From NCBI GenBank assembly GCA_026388815.1, contig JAPLJA010000141.1:1-33896 (forward strand): a stretch of DNA of 33,896 nt, written 5' to 3'. The stretch comes from Pseudomonadota bacterium (GTDB lineage: Bacteria; Desulfobacterota; WTBG01; JAPLJA01). This document shows, one piece after another, positions 15,763 through 22,518 of the stretch. The position numbers were made by a program, and so were the translations under genes. The notes below the pieces were generated by a model. The model saw only the letters and a list, made by a program, of their open reading frames with translations. It had not been told where the DNA came from and did no database searches. Within the stretch, counting starts at the first letter, position 1. Every line of letters starts with the position of its first letter.

Positions 15763-16545
15763 ATGAGGGCAAAAATGCAATCGAGATTTGATAGAATAGA
15801 TGCAGCACGTTCTGCCTTGGCCTTCAAAATAATTTCTGCAAACTCCTTTCTATCTTTCTTAATGATCGGTGCCGTTTATTTTGTCTATCTCGTTGGTTTA
15901 TTTCATACCCAGTACATTCTGCTTATTTTACTGCTGACCAGCTTGTTATCATACTGGGGAGCACCTCTTGTGCTCATCCTTCTATCCGACAGGTACAAAA
16001 CCAATAGAAATAGGATTAAGGCCCTTACTAAGGAAATCCGGGCATTGCGGGCTAAGGCGCTGACTCTCTACAATTCAATGCCACGAAGGGCAAAGGGCCG
16101 GCATTTCAAATCACATTACGACTTAAGTGGTTCGACCATAGAAGATTTTGAAAAAGCCATAGCAATAGGTATGTTGCATGAACAAAAGGAGGTCTGGGTC
16201 ACAGCGTTCTGTAGGTTCGAAAATGTTCTCAAAGTGACTTCTACCATAGGTTCAAAGTTCATATGCAGGCCGTCGGACAGCGTTACCAGCTGGCACAAGA
16301 ATGCTTTGAGACTTCAATGTAATGAAGTTCGACAGTATCACAATCACCTGACAAGCAGGAACTTCACAAGACCGTCGCCACAGGACATTAAAACAACCAA
16401 ATCCCTTGAAGAGTCGCTTAATAAGCTGGGCCTGCAATTTCAATCATACATTGTTTATTGGAACAAAATTCTTGAGTATAAGATACTCGAATACCATGGG
16501 GATGGTACACACAAGATAGTAAAAGCCCTCGATGTATCCGCCTGA
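15763..16545 (+). CDS. Two-helix membrane protein, unknown
   Basis: A 260-residue protein beginning 17 nt after the ATPase stop, so probably co-transcribed with it. Two hydrophobic segments lie near residues 25-50 (FLSFLMIGAVYFVYLVGLF) and 53-75 (ILLILLLTSLLSYWGAPLVL). A basic coiled-coil-like stretch follows (RNRIKALTKEIRALRAKA), then a soluble domain with no motif that I recognise. It may anchor or partner the PilB-like ATPase, but that is inferred from position only. Confidence 0.6.
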   Translation: MRAKMQSRFDRIDAARSALAFKIISANSFLSFLMIGAVYFVYLVGLFHTQYILLILLLTSLLSYWGAPLVLILLSDRYKTNRNRIKALTKEIRALRAKALTLYNSMPRRAKGRHFKSHYDLSGSTIEDFEKAIAIGMLHEQKEVWVTAFCRFENVLKVTSTIGSKFICRPSDSVTSWHKNALRLQCNEVRQYHNHLTSRNFTRPSPQDIKTTKSLEESLNKLGLQFQSYIVYWNKILEYKILEYHGDGTHKIVKALDVSA

Positions 16546-16663
16546 TCATGCAGAGATGGGTTTACACCCGGCGGAAAAGAATGTGTTCTGTCACCTGTCA
16601 GGACCAGGCATCATGAGCTGCTCCCGAGGTAATTTTTGGTAGAGAAGAAAGGACTAAAAGTTT

Positions 16664-17170
16664 ATGGCTCACAAAAAATTCGCTATGGAACATGACAAGA
16701 AAGTCGCCCTTGTTGCGCACGACAATAAGAAATAGGATCTGGTGGAATGGGCACAGTATAACCGTGATCTCCTGGCGCACCACAAAGTGTATGCTACCGG
16801 CACCACCGGCAAGATACTGGAACACGCACTGGGCTTTGCAGTCATGAAACTTCAAAGCGGACCACTGGGCGGTGACCTGCAGATAGGCGCCAAGATTGCT
16901 GACGGCGAAATCGATTTTCTGATCTTTTTCTGGGACCCGCTCGAGCCGGTGCCCCATGATCCCGATGTCAAGGCACTCCTGCGGATGGCGGTGGTGTGGA
17001 ACATCCCGATTGCCTGCAATCGGGCTTCTGCTGATTTCATGATCTTATCTCCCTTAATGGATGGGGAATATGACCGTCTGGTTCCTGATTATGAGGGGTA
17101 TCGCACCCGGAAGATAGCGGGAGACAAAGGGGCAGGGCATGGCGCAGGGAACTCTGCCGAGCGAAAATAG
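16664..17170 (+). pseudogene. mgsA: Methylglyoxal synthase, interrupted by an in-frame amber codon
   Basis: The reading gives KKVALVAHDNKK, then TAG at 16733-16735, then DLVEWAQ and a complete MgsA body: YATGTTGKILE (phosphate loop), SGPLGGD-x-QIGA with the catalytic Asp, and FFWDPLEPVPHDPDVKALLR with the active-site Asp/His cluster. MgsA turns dihydroxyacetone phosphate into methylglyoxal. The E. coli protein has Gln at the position of the TAG (HDHCKQMLM), so a single CAG-to-TAG change explains it. Restarting at the GTG at 16742 would lose the first strand and its His-Asp pair. It could be a recent pseudogene, a read error, or a suppressed amber. An AAAGGA lies about 10 nt before ATG 16664. 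Confidence 0.88.
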
Positions 17171-17227
17171 CCGCTCTCCTTATGACAGTTCAAAGAATTG
17201 AATAATAGCAAAATCATAACCCACAGC

Positions 17228-17276
17228 CCTTGCCGTATTCCGGAATGCGGTGGAGTACAGCAAGAAGAATCTGTAG
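17228..17276 (+). repeat. purQ 3'-end fragment T1
   Basis: It reads LAVFRNAVEYSKKNL and a stop, against LAIFRNAVEYIRKNL in purQ. In the last 33 bases, 29 match purQ 8657-8689. Most differences are synonymous or conservative, so this tail diverged under coding constraint before it was stranded here. There is no purQ body upstream: the previous bases are the end of mgsA and filler. Confidence 0.8.
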
Positions 17277-17284
17277 AAGAGGGA

Positions 17285-17700
17285 TTGACAGAGAAAACGG
17301 TAACGTATATATCTGAGCATGTAACAGCCAATCACGTAACAACGTAAGACCGCTCTATTGCCAACGTTTTGGTGAAGTTAGGCCATTGTCATAAGCACGA
17401 CCGTTAAGGCTGTGCGTAAGGGAAAAGCAGGAGGGGTGAGAAAAAGTGATATTGCAAGACCTGACCCTTCCATTCCTCCCTTCCATTCCTCCTGACCCTT
17501 CCATTCCTCCCGATACTGTATATCCTGTGCCGCAATAATCCGCAGAAGTAAAATTTGAGACTTCGGCAATATGCCTCATTTGTTGGTGAAGATAGACTAT
17601 CGTCATGAAGTCGACGGTTTTAGATATGCAGTAAGGGAAAAGCGGTTGGGGTGAAAAAGTGATATTGCAAGACCTGAGCCCTTCCATTCGTGCAATGCAT
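17285..17700 (+). repeat. Tandem repeat pair with embedded promoter and minisatellite
   Basis: The first unit (17285-17510) begins with a promoter: TTGACA at 17285, a 17-nt spacer and TATATC at 17308. It then runs through TTTTGGTGAAG, TAAGGGAAAAGCAG and AAAAAGTGATATTGCAAGAC. The second unit (17511-17700) repeats the order: GATACTGTATATCCTG, GTTGGTGAAGATAG, TAAGGGAAAAGCGG and AAAAAGTGATATTGCAAGAC. Between them CTTCCATTCCTCC occurs three times (17465-17512). A third relative is at 9637-9745. No gene is supported in 17171-17783. Confidence 0.7.
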
Positions 17701-17726
17701 TGGAGTATGTGAGGAAGAACCTGTAG
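17694..17726 (+). repeat. purQ 3'-end fragment T2
   Basis: AATGCATTGGAGTATGTGAG and the bases after it read NALEYVRKNL and a stop; 29 of 33 bases match purQ 8657-8689, including the final AGGAAGAACCTGTAG without change. It is followed after 7 nt by TTGACA of the promoter of the AbrB/PIN pair. Confidence 0.8.
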
Positions 17727-17733
17727 CAGTTGT

Positions 17734-17762
17734 TTGACAGAGCAACATCGATATGCTATCTG
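17734..17762 (+). promoter_or_regulatory. Promoter of the AbrB/PIN pair
   Basis: TTGACA at 17734-17739, a 17-nt spacer and TATCTG at 17757-17762 lie 21 nt before the antitoxin start. The sequence TTGACAGAG is shared with the promoter at 17285 (and TTGACAGGG at 9652), so these promoters appear to have spread with the purQ-tail repeats. Confidence 0.5.
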
Positions 17763-17783
17763 TATTACAGAAAGGAGATCGAT

Positions 17784-17999
17784 ATGGCTATCGATACAGT
17801 AACAATCTCACCGAAGTTTCAAGTTGTATTGCCGCAGCGTGTCAGGGAGCGCATACGCCTTCGTCCTGGAGAGAAGCTGCAGGTGATCAGCTTCGATGAT
17901 CGCATCGAACTCATTCCCATCCGTCCAATGTCTAAGATGAAAGGATTTCTTAAAGGATTAGACCCTACATTCAAAAGGGACAGAGACGACAGGGTATGA
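17784..17999 (+). CDS. AbrB/MazE-type antitoxin
   Basis: A 71-residue swapped-hairpin DNA-binding protein. VTISPKFQVVLPQRVRERI and RLRPGEKLQVISFDDRIELI are the classic SpoVT-AbrB signature. The start ATG has AAGGAG 7 nt upstream. Its stop overlaps the start of the PIN gene by 4 nt (ATGA), a typical toxin-antitoxin arrangement. It should bind and neutralise the PIN toxin and repress the operon. Because the toxin reading frame is broken, this antitoxin may now act alone. Confidence 0.85.
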   Translation: MAIDTVTISPKFQVVLPQRVRERIRLRPGEKLQVISFDDRIELIPIRPMSKMKGFLKGLDPTFKRDRDDRV

Positions 18000-18386
18000 A
18001 CCTTGTTGACACTTCAGGCTGGATCGAATACTTCTTCAGTGGGGAGAATGTTTCTTTCTTCGCAAAACCCATAGAAAACACTGCCGAACTCATCGTACCT
18101 GTAGTTTGTTTGTATGAAGTCTTTAAGAAAGTTAACCAGGTTGCCGATGAGGCAAGAGCTCTAAAGGCGATCGCTCATATGAAACAAGGACGCATTATTG
18201 AGCTGAGGGGAAGAGATTGCCCTTCGGGCTGCTCTCATCAGCTTGAAGTACAAACTCCCCATGGCTGATAGTTTTGTCTACGCAACAGGCCTTATGGAGG
18301 GAGCGGAAATCTGGACACAGGATGCAGATTTTAAAAATCTTCCTGGAGTCAGATACAAAGAAGCCCGAGTCAGCAGTCGCCCCTGA
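17996..18386 (+). pseudogene. PIN-domain (VapC-like) toxin, frameshifted
   Basis: The first frame reads MNLVDTSGWIEYF (first acidic residue) through VCLYEVFKKV (second) to RIIELR, then runs into nonsense. Dropping one G from the GGGG run at 18207-18210 restores EEIALRAALISLKYKLP, MADSFVYATG (third acid), WTQDADFKNLPGV (fourth) and a stop at 18386. All four PIN acidic residues are present across the two frames. Hence a single-base insertion in a homopolymer is the only visible lesion: either a recent inactivation or an assembly or read error. Confidence 0.85.
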
Positions 18387-18428
18387 TCGGGTATGTTGCA
18401 CAAGAATAAGGAACATAGATCCTTTACT

Positions 18429-18460
18429 GGTGGAGTATATCAGGAAGAATCAGGGGGGAT
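18429..18460 (+). repeat. purQ 3'-end fragment T3 (right edge of island)
   Basis: GTGGAGTATATCAGGAAGAA is identical to purQ 8663-8682 (21 bases with the preceding G), and the match resumes just beyond the purQ stop at GGGGGAT. Of the three fragments this is the one whose downstream flank also resembles that of purQ, as expected for the displaced original end of the gene (attR-like). Confidence 0.75.
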
Positions 18461-18550
18461 AGAAAAGGTCACATTCTTCAAATGTCAATTAAGTGAGACA
18501 AAGGGTCAGATCGTGCACAATTACAGATTAACTGCTACAAACTGCTCACC

Positions 18551-18610
18551 ATGTCACGGCTTCTACGGATAGAATCTCCCTGAGCGGTGTATCACATCAC
18601 TTCACGCTGA
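18551..18610 (+). pseudogene. N-terminal remnant of a RAYT transposase, copy B
   Basis: It reads MSRLLRIESP, a stop, then AVYHITSR and TGA, colinear with copy A at 13666. Both copies end the similarity to active RAYTs at TSR followed by the same CGCTGA. Similarity at the DNA level continues to about 18645. Otherwise 18461-18639 holds nothing I can identify. Confidence 0.7.
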
Positions 18611-18639
18611 AGTGCGAGGCAGGCAGATGTTGCCTGCTA

Positions 18640-19536
18640 TTATTTATCCTTTAACTCCACCTGCACGTTCCAGAACCCATCCAGCCAGTATTTCCTGAAA
18701 TGCTCTTTGAATATTTTCCTCCCCAGTGAGATGGCAATGTCATTCTTGTAGAGCGCCAGGACGAGCTCGCGTGTTTTTTCTTCATGCCGCTGTGCGTAGG
18801 CGGGTTCAGGCTGAAGCTTGTACAGGCTCTTCAGGTAGGCGGAGAGGTAGAGCTTGATAGCGCCCTGCGCTGTCTCGTAGTATTCCCTGCGCACCGTTTC
18901 ATCCCGGGTGGGCGGCTCTTTCAGCTCAATGCGATACGTGCTTTTCCACGGATCGAGGTATTTGGTGATTCTCCCCCTGCCTTCTTTAATTGTGCGCTGG
19001 TACTTCTCCACCATCGATAATGCCTTCTGCATGTTTTCAAGTTCGCTGCCGAAGAACGTTTCCAGAGAGATATTCCCGGTGTCCACATTAAAGAAGTCCG
19101 CCGTGCACAGGCCGGGCACGCCCGGCGAAGGCTTCATGAAATCGATGTGAAACACCGGTGCCCTGTATTCATAGCGGGGCCGTGTGTTCAGGGTAAAGTC
19201 GCGGCAGTATCCGGATTTAGGGGGAACCTCGAACTGGCTAATGGTGGCAACGGATATTCTGTCGGTTTCAAAAGATGCCAGGGGAATACCGACGACGTTG
19301 TTGCCAAACACCTTGCTGAAGAGAAAAGACAGGTTGAGAGTGAACCCCTGGAAATCCTTAGTAACGGGCCGCTCAGTTGCCCGGTACTCTTTTAAGACCG
19401 TGAGAACGTGGCTGCGGAGGTCTGCAAACACGCCAAAATCAGAATACTTTTCAGGCTGGTAGGCCATGATAAAGATGGCAGCTCCTGCGATGATAATAAG
19501 GAGTACTACTCCCAGTATCTTGAATATTCTTTTCAT
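18640..19536 (-). CDS. Membrane-anchored protein of unknown function
   Basis: A 298-residue protein with one N-terminal hydrophobic segment (ILGVVLLIIIAGAAIFIMA), so it is anchored or exported. The rest is soluble. Notable stretches are GNNVVGIPLASFETDR, VPPKSGYCRDF, RAPVFHIDFMKPSPGVPGL and FFGSELENMQKAL. I do not recognise a family. It is the first minus-strand gene after the island, and its 3' end abuts RAYT remnant B. Confidence 0.7.
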   Translation of the reverse strand: MKRIFKILGVVLLIIIAGAAIFIMAYQPEKYSDFGVFADLRSHVLTVLKEYRATERPVTKDFQGFTLNLSFLFSKVFGNNVVGIPLASFETDRISVATISQFEVPPKSGYCRDFTLNTRPRYEYRAPVFHIDFMKPSPGVPGLCTADFFNVDTGNISLETFFGSELENMQKALSMVEKYQRTIKEGRGRITKYLDPWKSTYRIELKEPPTRDETVRREYYETAQGAIKLYLSAYLKSLYKLQPEPAYAQRHEEKTRELVLALYKNDIAISLGRKIFKEHFRKYWLDGFWNVQVELKDK

Positions 19537-19607
19537 AGGTTAAAGCCCTCCTTTTCTGAATGGGTGATTGAGATAACCACTATAGAAAAAACCGTTTAGG
19601 GTGTCAA

Positions 19608-19669
19608 TAAAGCAGGTAAAAAAAACGTTTGGTCGTTCTTACGATAATGCTTTTTTAAGCAAACTGCTC
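19608..19669. repeat. Short derivative of the MITE-like element
   Basis: The left end TAAAGCAGGTAAAAAAAA and the right end TTTTTTAAGCAAACTGCT resemble the termini of the 158-bp element. The centre contains CGTTTGGTCGTTCTTACGAT, part of a 25-base word also found inside MITE copy 2 (22433-22457). It lies between two divergent genes. Confidence 0.55.
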
Positions 19670-19760
19670 AATGTTTTCCTGTTGACACCCCGCGTTTAAA
19701 GCCTTCATACTGAGTAGCCAGGTTACCCGTATCTTTCTCTTGCTTTTTAGGGAATCTTGT

Positions 19761-20255
19761 ATGAAGTACTGCCCTCTCTGCAAATCACTCCTAACGAACA
19801 AAATGATTGAAGGCATTGAGCGGCTGGCGTGCTCTTTTGAAACGTGCACCTATGTGTTTTACAATAACCCGACGCCGGTTGTTGCTGCCATCGTGGAGTA
19901 TGACGGCAAAGTAGTGCTTGCCCGCAAAAAGGGATGGCCTGAATCTATGTTTGGCGTTGTTGCGGGGTTTCTTGAGAAAGGGGAGACGCCGGAGCAGGCA
20001 GTGCTGCGCGAGGTGGAAGAAGAGGTGGGGCTCAAGGGTGAGATTGCCGGGTTCATCGGGCATTATTCATTCTTCATGGCAAACCAGCTGATCCTGGCAT
20101 TCCATGTTAATGCCCAGGGCACCATAACGATTGGCAGCGAGCTCGATGCGGTGAAGCTGGTTCTGCCGGAGGAGATTACGCCATGGCCGCACGGAACAGG
20201 CCCTGCGGTGAAGGACTGGCTTGATAGGAGAAAGGCGCGAAAAAGAATTGATTGA
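19761..20255 (+). CDS. Zinc-ribbon Nudix hydrolase
   Basis: A 164-residue protein. An N-terminal zinc ribbon (CPLC at 4-7, CSFETC at 24-29) precedes a Nudix fold whose box is GFLEKGETPEQAVLREV followed by EEEVGL (69-91), a full match to GX5EX7REUXEEXGU. Such proteins hydrolyse nucleoside diphosphate derivatives such as NADH or ADP-ribose. It lacks the SQPWPFPxS hallmark of NudC, so NADH specificity is not supported. The start is ATG 19761 with AGGGA 7 nt upstream. Confidence 0.9.
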   Translation: MKYCPLCKSLLTNKMIEGIERLACSFETCTYVFYNNPTPVVAAIVEYDGKVVLARKKGWPESMFGVVAGFLEKGETPEQAVLREVEEEVGLKGEIAGFIGHYSFFMANQLILAFHVNAQGTITIGSELDAVKLVLPEEITPWPHGTGPAVKDWLDRRKARKRID

Positions 20256-20310
20256 GGGTGTACCCTAAAGAGGGACAGTTTTCCCTATTTTTGCAAAGGA
20301 GCTTGATTCT

Positions 20311-20886
20311 GTGAAAGGATTGGTACGGTACGCCGCCGCGCTCGTGATCGCTATTGTTCTGGGCATCGGTTCTGCCGTTGGCTTAATCAATCTGATCGGA
20401 TCAGCCAGCGCAGTAAAGAACGGGCCGTGGCGCACGGATCTTACGGCTGGAAGCCACGCCGACAATATCTACTCGCGTGCACTGGTCGCGATGCGAGGTT
20501 TACTGGCACTGAGCAAGTCTGAGACGATTTATTTTACTGCCTTTACTGATGACCATGGCCATCGGTTGAGAGACAAATGCTCCTATATCATCGAAGGCCG
20601 TCCACTTGCCGCACGGTGGTGGAGTATTACGCTCTATGGTCAGGACAACTTCCTGGTACCGAACCAGATCAACCGGTACTCCTACTCCATAACAACTGTC
20701 AGGTGGAACCCGGATGGCACGTACACAATCCGTGTATCGCCGGAAGCCAGGGAAGGCAACTGGCTTCCGTCTGCCGGCAGCCGGCACTTTACGTTAACCA
20801 TTCGGCTCTACAATCCAGATCCTTCTGTCTATGAATATCCCGAATCAACGCCGTTGCCGCGCATCGTGAAGGAGAACTGCCCGTGA
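20311..20886 (+). CDS. DUF1214 protein
   Basis: A 191-residue protein starting at GTG with AAAGGAG 9 nt upstream. An N-terminal hydrophobic segment (ALVIAIVLGIGSAVGLINLI) suggests export or anchoring. RWWSITLYGQDNFLVPNQ, NRYSY and FTLTIRLYNPDPSVYE are typical of DUF1214, a beta-rich domain of unknown biochemical role. It is translationally coupled to the DUF1254 gene by a 4-nt overlap. In many bacteria the two domains occur together as one chain or an operon, as here. Confidence 0.85.
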   Translation: MKGLVRYAAALVIAIVLGIGSAVGLINLIGSASAVKNGPWRTDLTAGSHADNIYSRALVAMRGLLALSKSETIYFTAFTDDHGHRLRDKCSYIIEGRPLAARWWSITLYGQDNFLVPNQINRYSYSITTVRWNPDGTYTIRVSPEAREGNWLPSAGSRHFTLTIRLYNPDPSVYEYPESTPLPRIVKENCP

Positions 20887-21422
20887 AGAGGTCTGCCCGA
20901 TGGGTTGTATGTACCATGGCACTCGCGGCTTTGATCCATCTGATGACAATAGTCGTCATGCCACGCTTGCTCATGGCCAGGGCGATGGCCAAGCTGGCGG
21001 CAGGGACTGGCTATAACGTTTTGACCCATCCTGCCCGGGCTGACGCCTCAGCCCGTGCTATCGTCCGCCCAAGCCCTGATCTCGCCTATTCAGTCTGTGT
21101 TTTCGACGTCTCACATCATCCGCTGCGTATTACGGTACCTGTGCATCGGGGGTATATGTCGCTTTCCCTGTTTGCCGATAACACGGACAATTTTTTCGTC
21201 GTCAACGACCAACAGGTTGCCGAAGGGAGAATTGATATCGTGCTGGCAGGGCCGAGCAGTCCGACGGACGATGTATCGGGCGGCGCGCAGGTGGTCCGGG
21301 CACCAAGCAATAAAGGTGTCATCTTGTTCCGTCGCGTGATCCCGGGCGATGAGGAGTATGCGCGGATTGATGCAGAGCGGCGGGAAGCGAGGTGTGTGCC
21401 CATCACCTTGTCAATGCAGTAA
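20883..21422 (+). CDS. DUF1254 protein
   Basis: A 179-residue protein with a GTG start overlapping the DUF1214 stop (GTGA). It has an N-terminal hydrophobic stretch (MALAALIHLMTIVVMPRLLM), then RPSPDLAYSVCVFDVSHHPL and YMSLSLFADNTDNFFVVND, the DUF1254 pattern. The partner and the shared exported character suggest the two form one envelope complex. The stop lies 8 bp from the convergent TPR gene, with no terminator between. Confidence 0.85.
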   Translation: MKRSARWVVCTMALAALIHLMTIVVMPRLLMARAMAKLAAGTGYNVLTHPARADASARAIVRPSPDLAYSVCVFDVSHHPLRITVPVHRGYMSLSLFADNTDNFFVVNDQQVAEGRIDIVLAGPSSPTDDVSGGAQVVRAPSNKGVILFRRVIPGDEEYARIDAERREARCVPITLSMQ

Positions 21423-21430
21423 TGAAACTC

Positions 21431-22315
21431 TTAGCGTGAGATCATCGCCTTGAGCTGATTGAGCAGGGGGTGGTTGGGGGCAATCCTTTCAAGGATTTCA
21501 CATTCCCTCTCTGCCGACGCCATATCCCCCTGCGTTATGTAGGCGTTTGCGAGGTTGATGTGGATCTCGACAATGGAGGGGTTTGCCCGCAGAGCCTCCT
21601 GATAGGTGAGAATAGCCCTCGATATGTCCCCCCGTATTTTATACATGTTCCCCAGATTGTTGTAAGCCTCCGCATACCCTGGCTTGTATCGGATAGCCGT
21701 CTCGTAAGAGCTTACTGCCTTCTCATTCTCTCCCTGGACGCGGTAGAGGTTCCCGAGATTGTTATACGCCTCCGCATAATCAGGCTTTAACTCAATTGCC
21801 CGCTGATATGCTTTCAGGCTCTCCTGCGCACGTCCTTGTTGATACAGCACGTTCCCCAGGTTCATCCAGGCGGTATAATGCCCCGGTTTAGAGGAAATCG
21901 CCTTTCTGAACTCCTGCTCAGCCAGGTCATATCTCCCCATTCCTTTCAGAGCGTTTCCCAGGTTGCTGTGTGCGTCAGCATAGGAAGGCCAGATCTGCAA
22001 GGCCACTTCAAGCTCATGCAGGGCTTCCCCGTATCTGCCCAGTTCATTCAAGAGGCTTGCCAGGTTGTTGTGGGGTTCGGCAAGATTGGGATTGAGCCTG
22101 ATCGCTTCCCTGAATTCATCGAAGGCCCATTTCTTTGACACCCCGAGGCATACTGTTCCCAGATTATTGTGGATTCGTGCCTTGCCCGGTGATTTCTTGA
22201 CTGTATCCTTCCAGAGGGAGAGGTCATCCTGCCAGATGGTATTTCGATTGAGTGAGGTAATAGATTCAAAAAGGATGAAGATAATTAAAAAAGATAGTTT
22301 GAAGATTAAGGACAT
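21431..22315 (-). CDS. TPR protein, probably 5'-truncated by a repeat element
   Basis: A 294-residue protein with one N-terminal hydrophobic helix (LIFKLSFLIIFILFESI), the segment NRNTIWQDDLSLWKDTVKKS, and then seven tetratricopeptide repeats (NNLGTV, NNLASL, SNLGNA, MNLGNV, NNLGNL, NNLGNM, INLANA at regular 34-residue spacing). The WQDDLSLWKDTVKKSP linker is typical of the junction between a multi-helix membrane domain and the TPR array in larger envelope proteins. Here only the last helix remains, and a MITE copy starts 5 bp upstream of the ATG. I infer that the membrane domain was lost. The ATG has AAGGA immediately before it, too close for good initiation. Confidence 0.8.
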   Translation of the reverse strand: MSLIFKLSFLIIFILFESITSLNRNTIWQDDLSLWKDTVKKSPGKARIHNNLGTVCLGVSKKWAFDEFREAIRLNPNLAEPHNNLASLLNELGRYGEALHELEVALQIWPSYADAHSNLGNALKGMGRYDLAEQEFRKAISSKPGHYTAWMNLGNVLYQQGRAQESLKAYQRAIELKPDYAEAYNNLGNLYRVQGENEKAVSSYETAIRYKPGYAEAYNNLGNMYKIRGDISRAILTYQEALRANPSIVEIHINLANAYITQGDMASAERECEILERIAPNHPLLNQLKAMISR

Positions 22316-22319
22316 TCCT

Positions 22320-22518
22320 TAAAAGTTTGGTGAAAAAGTGACTTTTGTAAGGCTGATCAAAAATGTCTCCGCCTGTGGCGGACAAGGCGCCCGAAGTCCT
22401 GAGGAGTATAAAACCTTGGGCCGCTCCTGAATAAAACGTTTGGTCGTTCTTACGATAGAATTTACCGCAAGAGCGGGCTTCGCGTTTATGCAGATGGGCA
22501 TTTTTCAGCAGCCTGCTA
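22320..22518. repeat. MITE-like element, copy 2 (199 bp, with internal insert)
   Basis: It is in the same orientation as copy 3, with TA at both ends and AAAAATGTC, CTGAGGAGT and GCAGATGGGCATTTTTCAGC in the conserved order. The centre differs: it has TCCGCC-TGT-GGCGGA and the 25-base word shared with 19622-19646 in place of the GCGTAC hairpin. Its right end supplies the TAG stop of thiC (reverse strand), and its left end abuts the TPR gene. Confidence 0.8.

Noticed and set aside
17465-17512. Possible CRISPR-like array (three copies of CTTCCATTCCTCC)
   Set aside because: The units are about 13 bases, nearly contiguous and without spacers. It is a minisatellite-type tandem repeat; no cas genes are present.
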